A stretch of DNA of 64,000 bases. Origin: Brevibacterium sp. CBA3109. Its GTDB lineage: Bacteria > Actinomycetota > Actinomycetes > Actinomycetales > Brevibacteriaceae. Below are positions 17,175 through 25,398 of the stretch, one piece after another. Position numbers and translations under genes: made by a program. The DNA lies in NCBI RefSeq assembly GCF_040256645.1, contig NZ_CP158281.1, positions 186,001-250,000 of the forward strand, given 5' to 3'. Position 1 is the first letter of the stretch. Each line of letters begins with the position of its first letter. The notes under the pieces are model-generated. The model saw nothing but the letters and a program-made list of their open reading frames with translations. It made no database searches and was not told where the DNA came from.

Positions 17175-17597
17175 GAGAGCTCGCCGTCGACGGGATCCCC
17201 GTGGCGGTGTCGTGCCGGGTCTTGAAGCTCTCCCGCCAGCCCTACTACCGGTGGCTGGCCGCGCCTGTCCCTGATACCGATCTCGTTGAGGCATATCGGG
17301 CCAATGCGCTCTTCGATGCCCACCGCGATGATCCCGAGTTCGGGTACCGATACCTCGCCGACGAAGCCGAAGCGGCCGGCCAACCCATGGCGGCACGCAC
17401 TGCGTGGCGGTTGTGTTCGGCCAATGACTGGTTCTCCGCCTTCGGTAAGGGCCGGGCCAAGAACGGGAAGAAGCCGGGCCCACCGGTCCACGACGATCTG
17501 TGCGCGGTTGTCGATGCGAACGGCCGGACCAGGCACGAGTTTAGAGCTGATGGACCGAATCAGCTGTGGTTGACCGACATTTCGGAGCACCATACGA
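17156..17597 (+). pseudogene. IS3-family transposase OrfB, 5' part (interrupted)
   Basis: The frame opens at GTG 17156, overlaps orfA, and encodes the N-terminal part of OrfB: the HTH_21-like region with FGYRYLADE, then the beginning of the integrase core, QLWLTDISEHH, holding the first catalytic Asp. After 17597 the sequence is IS30 DNA. Joining base 17597 to 19262 gives an uninterrupted TDISEHHTNEGKLYLCAVKD, the normal sequence of this family. The gene is therefore broken only by the insertion and has no other lesion that I can see. Confidence 0.9.
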
Positions 17598-17625
17598 CTT
17601 GGATTCTAGTCATCGTTGCAACACC
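17598..17625 (+). repeat. IS30 left inverted repeat
   Basis: CTTGGATTC-T-AGT followed by CGTTGCAACACC; pairs with 19231-19258. Directly preceded by the target duplication CGA. Confidence 0.9.
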
Positions 17626-17642
17626 CCTGATCATGGGAGTGT

Positions 17643-19223
17643 GTGGTGGCTCGACCACGAGGCAAAGACAACATCCAGTACAAAGCGAAGGAACGCGAGG
17701 AATTCTTCCGCCTCCTCGATCGTGGAGGTACGATCCGTGCAGTCGCCGCCGAGCTCGGTGTCAGCGTGGATTCGTGTTACCGATGGCGTCGCGAAGCGGG
17801 AGTGTCGACGCCGCGAGGTAAGAGCCGTTCCTACACGGCTGAAGACAAAGCAGAGTTCTTCAAACGGTTGAAGGCATCGGGCAATGTCGCGCAAGTCGCG
17901 AAAGAACTCGGGTTCGTGAGGGTCACTTGTTACAAATGGGCCCATCAGGCCGGTATTTTCACCGGCACTGATACACGAGCCAAGCGCGCACAGTTCAAAG
18001 CTCTTAGAGCCGCTGGCGTCCCTCGCGGCAAGGCCGCCAAGCAGATCGGTGTCGATCAGCGCTCAGCCCAGGACTGGGACAAAGACATTAAGCAGTTCAC
18101 TGGTGGGCGCATCTATCCTGATGGTCGGATCATTCGCTACCGGCAATCGGCGATACTGAAAACTGTGAAGAATCCGCGCAATGCCTATACACGAGGTGCT
18201 CCCGTCGATGTCGAGCGCCTCGAAATATCGATCGATTCTCGTTTTCTGAGCCTGATTGAACGAGAGAAAATCCACGATCTTGCCAAGAGTGGAGAATCGA
18301 TGCGCACCATCGGAGAGAGGTTAAGGCGAAGCCCCTCGACGATCAGCCGGGAACTGGCGCGCAATGCCACCAACACGTTGGGGTATCTTCCATATACCGC
18401 GCACCGAATGGCGGCGTCTCGTCGCCCGCGGCCACGAGTGCGTAAACTCGAAGGTGAAAGTGGGCTACGTGCCTACGTCCAGACCAAGCTGCAGCAGAAA
18501 TGGTCACCGGAACAGATCAGCCACCGGCTGGTCAAGGACTTCCCCGATGACAGACAAATGCGGGTGTGTACGGAAACGATCTACCAGTCGATCTACGTTC
18601 AGGGCCGTGGTGGACTCAAGCGTGAGATCGCAGCACTGATGCGTCGCGGACGGGTAGTACGCAAACCCCGACGAGATCCAGCACGCAGGACGAAACGGTT
18701 TGTCGATGAGATGGTCTCGATCGCTGACCGACCACCTGAGGCCGATGACCGTGCCATACCAGGACATTGGGAAGGCGATCTCATCATCGGAACGAAGTCC
18801 AGGTCCGCGATCGCCACACTCGTCGAGCGATCCAGTCGGTTCGTCACCCTTGTCCATCTCGACGCCGATCATACTGCCGAGACGGTCCGAGACGGTCTCG
18901 TCAAGACCGTCAGTGAGCTCCCACAGGCTCTGCGGCGATCATTAACGTGGGACCAGGGCGCGGAGATGTCGGGACACGTCGCGTTTCGTACAGCAACCAA
19001 CATGGACGTCTACTTCTGCGACCCGGGCAGCCCCTGGCAACGTGGGAGCAACGAGAACACCAACGGACTCTTGCGCCAGTACTTTCCCAAAGGCACCGAC
19101 TTGTCCCGGCACGCTCCCGAGGAGCTCGAGGATGTGGCTGCAGAACTCAATGCTCGACCACGAAAAACTTTGAACTGGGACACACCGGCAGAACGACTCC
19201 ATGCTTTACTGGAACCTCAGTAG
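17643..19223 (+). CDS. IS30-family transposase
   Basis: A 526-residue protein. The N-terminal 190 residues carry repeated small helix-turn-helix units (VAAELGVSVDSCYRWRREAG and VAKELGFVRVTCYKWAHQAG) not found in short IS30 transposases. The IS30 HTH follows (GERLRRSPSTISRELARNA). The catalytic core has GHWEGDLIIG (first Asp), LTWDQGAEM (second Asp) and CDPGSPWQRGSNENTNGLLR (Glu), the DDE triad with the family-specific ending YFPKGTDLS. It starts at GTG 17643 or 17646 behind a GGGAG. The gene is intact and probably active. Confidence 0.92.
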   Translation: MVARPRGKDNIQYKAKEREEFFRLLDRGGTIRAVAAELGVSVDSCYRWRREAGVSTPRGKSRSYTAEDKAEFFKRLKASGNVAQVAKELGFVRVTCYKWAHQAGIFTGTDTRAKRAQFKALRAAGVPRGKAAKQIGVDQRSAQDWDKDIKQFTGGRIYPDGRIIRYRQSAILKTVKNPRNAYTRGAPVDVERLEISIDSRFLSLIEREKIHDLAKSGESMRTIGERLRRSPSTISRELARNATNTLGYLPYTAHRMAASRRPRPRVRKLEGESGLRAYVQTKLQQKWSPEQISHRLVKDFPDDRQMRVCTETIYQSIYVQGRGGLKREIAALMRRGRVVRKPRRDPARRTKRFVDEMVSIADRPPEADDRAIPGHWEGDLIIGTKSRSAIATLVERSSRFVTLVHLDADHTAETVRDGLVKTVSELPQALRRSLTWDQGAEMSGHVAFRTATNMDVYFCDPGSPWQRGSNENTNGLLRQYFPKGTDLSRHAPEELEDVAAELNARPRKTLNWDTPAERLHALLEPQ

Positions 19224-19230
19224 AAAGTTT

Positions 19231-19258
19231 GGTGTTGCAACGACTACTGGAATCCAAG
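19231..19258 (-). repeat. IS30 right inverted repeat
   Basis: Reverse complement begins CTTGGATTC and ends CGTTGCAACACC; followed by the second copy of the CGA target duplication at 19259-19261. Confidence 0.9.
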
Positions 19259-19719
19259 CGAATGAGGGTAAGCTCTACCTCTGCGCGGTCAAGGACGCCT
19301 ACTCGTCACGCATCGTCGGCTATTCGATCAGCTCGAGGATGAAGGCGCGCCTGGCCGTTGATGCCCTCGAGATGGCTGTGACCAGGCGCGGTGACGTGGC
19401 CGGATGCGTGACGCACAGCGACCGCGGCAGCCAATTCAGATCGAAGAAATTCACTCGGGCTTTGGCCCGTCACGGCATCATCGGGTCGATGGGACGAGTC
19501 GGCGCAGCGGGCGATAACGCGGCCATGGAATCGTTCTTCGCCCTGTTGCAGAAGAACGTTCTCGACCGTCGCCGGTGGGTCACTCGCGACCAGTTGAGAA
19601 TCGCGATCGTGACCTGGATCGAGCGGACATATCACCGACGTCGCCGACAAGCCCGGTTGGGTCGATTGACACCAGTAGAGTACGAAGCAATCATAGAGCC
19701 AGCTGCTCTCGCAGCATGA
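19259..19719 (+). pseudogene. IS3-family transposase OrfB, 3' part (interrupted)
   Basis: Continues the OrfB frame after the IS30 insertion: GKLYLCAVKDAYSSRIVGYS, then VTHSDRGSQF (second catalytic Asp) and GDNAAMESFFALLQ (catalytic Glu), ending at 19719 just inside the right inverted repeat. With the 5' part it makes a full-length DDE transposase. In its present state it lacks a start and the first catalytic Asp, so it is not functional on its own. Confidence 0.9.
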
Positions 19720-19754
19720 CACTCACGCTGTCACCCTTCTTTGCATCAGTCCCG

Positions 19755-19895
19755 TTAATCGATTTAACCGTCGTGTCGGCCTGCTTCGACTGTTCCAACT
19801 GCAGCCTGGTCCTCGACATCGAAGAGCTCGTCGCCGCCGCTGGTCTTGACCCGTCGTTCTACGCCGAGGGCACCTACGACGACGTCGGAGAGTAG
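19755..19895 (+). pseudogene. C-terminal fragment of an unknown zinc-ribbon-like gene
   Basis: After the IS3 right end, a frame encodes about 46 residues ending at TAG 19893-19895. It contains CFDCSNCSLVLDIEELVAAAG, which resembles the CxxC treble-clef end of small zinc-ribbon proteins, and then an acidic tail. The upstream part is missing; it is not found on the left of the IS. It is convergent to the CBASS operon. Family unknown. Confidence 0.35.
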
Positions 19896-19943
19896 GACTA
19901 AGAGTGCGGCAATGATTGACGGGCGCCGCTCATGGGCGCAGGG

Positions 19944-19977
19944 GCATCTGCGCCGAGGGGCCGCTGGGCGCAGATGC
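19944..19977. terminator. Hairpin downstream of the CBASS operon
   Basis: GCATCTGCGCC at 19944-19954 and its reverse complement GGCGCAGATGC at 19967-19977 form an 11-bp stem with a 12-base loop, two bases beyond the CD-NTase stop. No T-run follows on the minus strand. Confidence 0.65.
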
Positions 19978-19979
19978 AG

Positions 19980-21302
19980 CTACTCGATGGGTACGCCGTG
20001 GCGGTCCATGGCGCGCACCTGCCCGTCCTTGACGATGTACGCCTCGACGTAGTGACGACCCGGGTAGAGGGTATTCTCTCGCTTGGTCCGACGGCCGTCG
20101 TCGGCCGTGATCTCTCCGCGCAGTCGGTGCTCGGCCACGCCCACGTTCCGGACCTTCCAGTACACGTCGTATGGCTCCTGGACGTCGGTCGTAACCCTGA
20201 AGTCGAGCTGACAGTTGCGGGCCAACCAGCGAAGCCGGCGCAAGTCCTTCTTGCGCCACCCATCCATCAGCGCGGTCGCGTCGATGTGGGCGACGTGAGT
20301 CAGGTTGATGTTGAACCCGAGCTCCTCGATGTACTGCTCGTTCGGGGCCCGCTCCAGCCGTACCGGGGTCGGGGGCGCCGATTCGGACGCCGCCGCCGAC
20401 AATGCGACAGCGGGCGCCTTGAACCCGTTGCCGAATACCCTCTGCCAGGCGGTCAGGCTGGTCGTCTTGTCCGGTTCGTAGTACGCTTCGTTGACCCACG
20501 CGGCGTACTTCTTCACCCTTTTCTTGAAGCTCTTGTACTGGTCCTCGTTCCAGCGGTGGTTGAAGTAGGTGCCCGGGCATGACGGGTCCTCGAGCCACGG
20601 CATCAGCGGGTACATGTCGAGCCACTGGTCGAGGTCGTTGAGCATGTTCTTCAGAGCAGTCGGCACGTCCTTGTATCGCTGGTCCGCGTCCCACGATGTG
20701 ACGCGTTCGGCGACCAGCAGTGTCAAGATGACCGACGGGATGGTGAAGGTCTGCTTGTAGTCGCGCAGGTACTTCAGGAGACGCAAGACCTTGCGGAGAT
20801 TTTTCAGCGCGAGCTCGTCGTGCTCCTTCATCCAGGCGGTGAATCCGTCGGGATTGGTGCCTTCGAACTTCTCCTCGGCCCAGTTCACGATGACTTGGCG
20901 CCCGTCGGAGAGCTTGATGTACGGGACAACGTCGACGTGGCAGTCGTTGTTGTAGCCGATGCGGACGCATCGGTTCTTCTTGCGGACCAGCGGCTTGTAA
21001 GTCGTGGACCGCTTGAACGCGTCCCGGACTGCGGTGATGTAGTCGCGCTCGGACCAGTCGGCCTGCTCTTTGAGCTCGACGAGGATGTCGGCGTCGAACT
21101 CGTGGTTGTTTAAAGGCTTGATGATCGTGTTGTGCGACCAGGAGCCTTGCGGGATGTGGCGGACGAGGATGTCGCCGACCTCGTCGTCCTTCTCCAGGGC
21201 CGACACGATACTGCTGACGCGGTTGCCCAGCTGGTCCAGGCGGCTGCGGTTCAGGTTGACGGTGTCCCTGAGGAACGCGTCGTGGTAAGCGATGAGCTTC
21301 AT
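19980..21302 (-). CDS. cdn: CD-NTase (CBASS cyclic oligonucleotide synthase) with AGS-C sensor domain
   Basis: A 440-residue nucleotidyltransferase. The SMODS domain has QGSWSHNT (Gly-Ser at 53-54), EFDADILV (catalytic Asp 70 and 72) and CHVDVVPYI (Asp 124). The C-terminal domain from about residue 345, with YDVYWKVRNVG and the later TLYPGRHYVEAYIV, matches the AGS-C sensor found on many CD-NTases. On phage infection such enzymes make a cyclic di- or trinucleotide that activates the neighbouring effector. The start overlaps the effector's stop (ATGA), so both are translated together. The product nucleotide cannot be read from sequence. No Cap2 or Cap3 modifier gene is nearby. Confidence 0.93.
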   Translation of the reverse strand: MKLIAYHDAFLRDTVNLNRSRLDQLGNRVSSIVSALEKDDEVGDILVRHIPQGSWSHNTIIKPLNNHEFDADILVELKEQADWSERDYITAVRDAFKRSTTYKPLVRKKNRCVRIGYNNDCHVDVVPYIKLSDGRQVIVNWAEEKFEGTNPDGFTAWMKEHDELALKNLRKVLRLLKYLRDYKQTFTIPSVILTLLVAERVTSWDADQRYKDVPTALKNMLNDLDQWLDMYPLMPWLEDPSCPGTYFNHRWNEDQYKSFKKRVKKYAAWVNEAYYEPDKTTSLTAWQRVFGNGFKAPAVALSAAASESAPPTPVRLERAPNEQYIEELGFNINLTHVAHIDATALMDGWRKKDLRRLRWLARNCQLDFRVTTDVQEPYDVYWKVRNVGVAEHRLRGEITADDGRRTKRENTLYPGRHYVEAYIVKDGQVRAMDRHGVPIE

Positions 21303-22474
21303 TTCAGGTCCAGTGCATGCTTGTAGGCGCCGTCGTCGGTGCGCCAGTAGATGGCGAACGTCGGATGGACGTGCGGGTCGCGGGCCTGACCGAGCGTGAC
21401 AGCGGCCGCGAGTGGCAGCGCGCCAACTACGTGCAGGACAGGCATATTCTTGTCGGAGACCTCGAGGTCTGACAGCAGGGACCGGACCGCGTGCCGGAAC
21501 GCGGCGACTGCTTCCGGCGAGTTGATGACGTCCACACCGGCCTGGGTGCCGCCGACGGGCGCGAGGACGTGACGGTTGAGGCCTCGCAGGTCCTCGGGCA
21601 GCTCATCGGGGTGCGCAGTGCCGGATACGTTCAAGATCAGGACGGCGGGTGAGCTGGCGGGCGCGTCGTTCGCGAGCTCGGACGTCACTTCGAACTGCGG
21701 CGTCGGTGCATCCGTGTTCGGCCAAGTCCACGCGTCCGTCGAGCGGTGGCGCTGGTACAGCTCGACGCGGTACGTGTCGTCGAGGCGGCTGCCGAGGTAC
21801 ACCAGAAGTGGAAGCCGTGCGAACGCGAACACGCTGACGTGTTGCACGGTGCCGTCTGCGACGGCGTCCTTGAGCTTGTGCTCGATGACCTCGTCGATGG
21901 CGGCCATGCCGGTCTTCCAGTACTCGTTCGTGCCTTCACCAGGCAGCCTCTGGAGGTCGATCTCGATGCCGTGGAGGTCGTGACTCAGCGGGAAGTCGGG
22001 GAACCGGTCGTCGGACTCGAGGATCGCCGACGAGGCGGTCGACCGGGCAAGCTCGACCGTGTTGCCACGAATTTTCCCCAGCATCCGTAGGACCGCGGTG
22101 CCGCGGTTCCGGTCTAGGCCCGTCATCCGGTAGATCCACGCCTCGTGGTCCTGTTTGATGGTGCGGAGCTTCTCGACCGTTATGACGTCGAGTGTGCCCT
22201 TGCGGTCTAGCTCGGTGTGCTCGTCACGGCAGACCAGCATCAGGTTCTCAGCCTTCTCACGCTTGTTCTTGGGGAGCGGGTCCATGCCACGCGGCGAACC
22301 AGGTGTCTGCTTGGCGCCCACGATGTGCGCGAGCTCGCCGAGCCGCATCGGTCGACGTGTCACCGTCCCCTCGAGCAGATACTTCCCGCACATGGCGCAA
22401 CGGCCTCCGGACCGCAGGTACACCTTGAACCGCTCCGTATCGCTGACGCGACCGCGACGATCATCGCCTGCCAT
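21299..22474 (-). CDS. cap5: Cap5: HNH endonuclease-SAVED effector of CBASS
   Basis: A 391-residue protein. The HNH part has CAMCGKYL (Cys 26, 29), GELAHIVGAK (His 50) and ENLMLVCRDEH (Asn 77, Cys 82, His 86), a zinc-bound HNH nuclease. The C-terminal SAVED domain (about residues 170-391) includes VSVFAFARLPLLVYLG and ends with HPTFAIYWRTDDG; it binds the cyclic nucleotide and makes the nuclease assemble and degrade DNA. The frame is open further upstream, but ATG 22474 has GAGGAG six bases before it and puts the HNH at the usual distance from the start. First gene of the operon. Confidence 0.92.
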   Translation of the reverse strand: MAGDDRRGRVSDTERFKVYLRSGGRCAMCGKYLLEGTVTRRPMRLGELAHIVGAKQTPGSPRGMDPLPKNKREKAENLMLVCRDEHTELDRKGTLDVITVEKLRTIKQDHEAWIYRMTGLDRNRGTAVLRMLGKIRGNTVELARSTASSAILESDDRFPDFPLSHDLHGIEIDLQRLPGEGTNEYWKTGMAAIDEVIEHKLKDAVADGTVQHVSVFAFARLPLLVYLGSRLDDTYRVELYQRHRSTDAWTWPNTDAPTPQFEVTSELANDAPASSPAVLILNVSGTAHPDELPEDLRGLNRHVLAPVGGTQAGVDVINSPEAVAAFRHAVRSLLSDLEVSDKNMPVLHVVGALPLAAAVTLGQARDPHVHPTFAIYWRTDDGAYKHALDLK

Positions 22475-22677
22475 GTCCATCTCCTCACCAATCGCCCACC
22501 GGTGAGGTTCGAGACTCCGCGGGGTTCCTCTTCGCGCTGACGAACGCACGATCTTGTCACCAAGTGTATCGAACAAGTTCGACAGAACCCGGGCCGCGCC
22601 ATCACCTGCCTACGCCTGCCGTCCCAGCCACTTTGGCTTCGCTGCCGGACGCTAGATGCCGGGAATCCGCCGATGTT

Positions 22678-23751
22678 GATCCCGACGGTTTCGCCACTAA
22701 GGACCAGGTCGCCGAATACTTCCGCACCTTAGTCGAGCGCAACAACCTCCCCGTGCGCATCGGCGTCACCGTCACTTCTGTGACCGAACGCGTGAACGCA
22801 CGGGGCTACCTCGTCGAAACCGTCCAAGGCACCATCAAAGCCGACTACGTCGTCGCCGCGACCGGACCATTCCAGACTCCGAACATCCCGAAGATCATTC
22901 CCGAGAGCTCCGGGATCACCCAGGTCCATTCGAACTCGTACAAGAATCCGGAACAGCTCGACGAGGGTGCCGTGCTCGTCGTCGGTGCGGGATCCTCGGG
23001 TGTCCAAATCGCAGCGGAGATCCAGAAATCCGGCAAAAAGGTCTACCTGGCGGTCGGTCCACACGATCGCCCACCGCGGGCATACCGCAACCGCGACTTC
23101 TGCTGGTGGCTCGGAGCCCTGGGCAAATGGGATCTGGCTGCCCCACCCGTGGGCGCCGACCACGTCACGATCGCCGTCAGCGGTGCCGAAGGCGGGCACA
23201 CCGTGGACTTCCGCAACCTCGCAGCCTCGGGAATCGCCCTGTTGGGACGTGCCAATTCCTTCGTCGACGGCAAGCTGCAGATCGGTTCCGACCTGGGCAA
23301 GAACATCGCTCGCGGCGACGACAACTACCTGTCCCTGCTGCGCGAGGCCGATGACTACATCGAACGCAACGGCCTCGAACTGCCGCCGGAGCCCGAGGCA
23401 CACATCCTCGGACCTGACCCTGAGTCGGTCACTGACCCGATCCTCGAACTCGACCTCGCCGAAGCGAACATATCGACCGTGATCTGGGCGACCGGATTCG
23501 GTGTCGACTACTCCTGGCTGCAGGTCGAGGGAGTCCTCGACGAACGCGGCTACCCGGTCCAGCAGCGCGGCGTCACACCTGTTCCCGGCATGTACTTCCT
23601 CGGTCTGCCATGGTTGTCACGTCGTGGCTCGAGCTTCATCTGGGGAGTCTGGCACGACGCGAAATACCTCGCCGACCAGATTGAGATCCAGCGCAAGTAC
23701 CGCGACTATGAGCCAGATCATAACGCCCTCCTCGAGGCCGCAGTATCGTAA
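22678..23751 (+). pseudogene. FAD-dependent monooxygenase lacking its N-terminus
   Basis: From DPDGFATKDQVAEYF onward the sequence is a flavin monooxygenase of the FMO/CzcO type. VVAATGPFQTPNIP follows, then the NADP-binding loop VLVVGAGSSGVQIAAEI, and a C-terminal VIWATGFGVDYSW and GLPWLSRRGSSFIWG. The N-terminal FAD loop (GxGxxG) and about 80 residues that should precede DPDGF are absent. The upstream bases do not encode them in any frame and instead lead into the CBASS promoter. The 5' end was therefore lost at the island border. The rest is intact, which suggests a recent event. Confidence 0.8.
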
Positions 23752-23811
23752 TGACCGAGGGATAACCTCGGCGATCATGAAGCGTCCTCACGACGAAAGA
23801 AGGCACCACCG

Positions 23812-25314
23812 GTGACCGACAGCGTTTTCACTCCCACCCGCACTGAGACCGATTCGATCGGCAGTCTCGAGATCCCCGCTGCGGCGTATTGGGGTGTGCA
23901 CACGGCGCGAGCGATGGAGAACTTCCCGATCGCCCGCCGGCCGGTCTCCGTCTACCCGGACTTCGTCCGTGCCTTCGCCTGTGTGAAGCAGGCGGCGGCC
24001 CGGGCGAACCTGGAGATCGGTGCCCTTGATGAGCAGCGGGCGAACCTCATCGACGCCGCCTGCGAGGAGATCAAGGGCGGGCGACTCCACGACGAGTTCA
24101 CCGTCGGTGTGATCCAGGGCGGTGCGGGTACCTCGACGAACATGAACGCCAACGAGGTGATCACGAACCGTGCCCTCGAGATCGGCGGTCACGCGAAGGG
24201 CGACTACTCGTTCATCAACCCCAATGACCACACGAACCACAGCCAGTCGACGAACGACACGTACCCGACGGCGATCAAGATCGCGCTGGCCTTCTCGCTG
24301 CAGAACCTCCTCGGCGAGCTCACGCTCTTAGCCGATGCCTTCGCCGCGAAGGGACGCGAGTTCTCCCATATCATCAAGGTCGGTCGCACCCAACTCCAGG
24401 ACGCGGTGCCGATGACCCTGGGCCAGGAATTCAACGCCTTCGCCACCACCCTGCGCGAGGACGTGCAGCGACTCGAAGAGGCCGTCGCCCTCCTCGGCGA
24501 GGTCAACATGGGTGCCACTGCGATCGGAACCGCGATCAACGCCCCCGTCGGGTACAAGGAAGCGGTGATCAAGCACTTGCGCACCATCACCGGACTCGAG
24601 CTGGTGAGCGCCGGTGACCTCGTCGAATCCACCTCCGACACCGGTGTCTTCATCACCTTTTCCGGGGCACTCAAGCGCAGCGCTCTGAAGATGTCGAAGA
24701 TCGCCAACGACCTGCGCCTGCTGTCCTCAGGACCGCAGGCCGGTTTCGGTGAGATCAATCTGCCTGCCCGCCAGGCCGGCTCGTCGATCATGCCAGGCAA
24801 GGTCAACCCCGTCATCCCCGAGGCTGTCTCCCAGGTGGCCTACTCGGTCGCCGGAGCCGACGTGACCGTGTCCATGGCCGTCGAGGCCGGACAGCTGCAG
24901 CTCAACGCCTTCGAACCGATCATCGCCCACTCCCTGTTCCAGTCGATCACCTGGCTCGAACGTGCCTGCCAGACCTTCCGCGTCAACTGCGTCAACGGCA
25001 TCACCGCCAACGAGGCTGCGCTCGAGGACACGGTGGCCCGTTCCGTCACCGTCATCACCGCACTCGCCCCGGTCATCGGCTACGCCCCGGCCGCGCAGCT
25101 GGCCAAGCAGGCGCTGGCGACCAACGAACCGATCGCTGACCTCGTTGTGGCGCAGGGTCTGCTCGACCCAGCCCAGCTTGAGGAGATCCTCAAGCCCGAA
25201 CGCCTGACCGGTCTGCCCGCTGACCATGGTGTCGAGAACACGACCGAGGGCGCCGAGGCGGTTCCTCGTGACGAGATGACCTCGGAACTGCCTGTGGTGT
25301 CGTCGACGGAGTGA
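23812..25314 (+). CDS. aspA: Aspartate ammonia-lyase
   Basis: A 500-residue enzyme of the fumarase/aspartase superfamily that converts L-aspartate to fumarate and ammonia. It begins with DSIGSLEIPAAAYWGVHTARA and has GGAGTSTNMNANEV and QSTNDTYPTA. The signature GSSIMPGKVNPVIPE holds the flexible loop with the catalytic Ser. A short acidic tail of about 30 residues (ending VVSSTE) is longer than in Escherichia coli AspA. The GTG at 23812 has GAAGG upstream. Fumarase class II is less likely because of the TSTNMNANEV context typical of AspA. It forms a single transcription unit. Confidence 0.92.
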   Translation: MTDSVFTPTRTETDSIGSLEIPAAAYWGVHTARAMENFPIARRPVSVYPDFVRAFACVKQAAARANLEIGALDEQRANLIDAACEEIKGGRLHDEFTVGVIQGGAGTSTNMNANEVITNRALEIGGHAKGDYSFINPNDHTNHSQSTNDTYPTAIKIALAFSLQNLLGELTLLADAFAAKGREFSHIIKVGRTQLQDAVPMTLGQEFNAFATTLREDVQRLEEAVALLGEVNMGATAIGTAINAPVGYKEAVIKHLRTITGLELVSAGDLVESTSDTGVFITFSGALKRSALKMSKIANDLRLLSSGPQAGFGEINLPARQAGSSIMPGKVNPVIPEAVSQVAYSVAGADVTVSMAVEAGQLQLNAFEPIIAHSLFQSITWLERACQTFRVNCVNGITANEAALEDTVARSVTVITALAPVIGYAPAAQLAKQALATNEPIADLVVAQGLLDPAQLEEILKPERLTGLPADHGVENTTEGAEAVPRDEMTSELPVVSSTE

Positions 25315-25398
25315 CCAGCCTTGGCCGTGGTCGGAGTGAGCAGTGGGCGGTGTGAGGTGGGTTCGCTGGTCTGGTGGCAGGGCTAGTCAGCCGCCAGC

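Larger units (their letters stand above)
17598..19258 (+). mobile_element. IS30-family insertion sequence
   Basis: A 1661-base element with 28-base inverted ends. The left end is 17598-17625 (CTTGGATTCTAGTCATCG...). The right end is 19231-19258, which matches the left at 25 of 28 positions on the other strand. A 3-base direct repeat, CGA, at 17595-17597 and 19259-19261 is the target duplication. Short duplications are normal for IS30. The single transposase gene fills the element. Because the ends, the duplication and the interrupted gene are all intact, the insertion is recent. Confidence 0.93.
16794..19753 (+). mobile_element. IS3-family insertion sequence, interrupted by an IS30-family element
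   Basis: The imperfect terminal inverted repeats are visible. The left end is GGGACTGATGCAGGGTT-AGGTGACA (starting 16794). The right end, read on the other strand, is GGGACTGATGCA followed by GGTGACA after a short mismatch block (ending 19753). The element carries the usual orfA and orfB in overlapping frames. No target duplication is obvious at the flanks (left ..cgcaa, right gttaa..), so one end may have been rearranged, or the outer GGGAC may be flank. The element is split at 17597 by the IS30 insertion; removing that insertion restores a complete orfB. Confidence 0.85.

Noticed and set aside
17156..19719. OrfB broken by frameshift or decay
   Set aside because: The two parts join perfectly once the IS30 element and one CGA copy are removed, so the cause is insertion and not decay.
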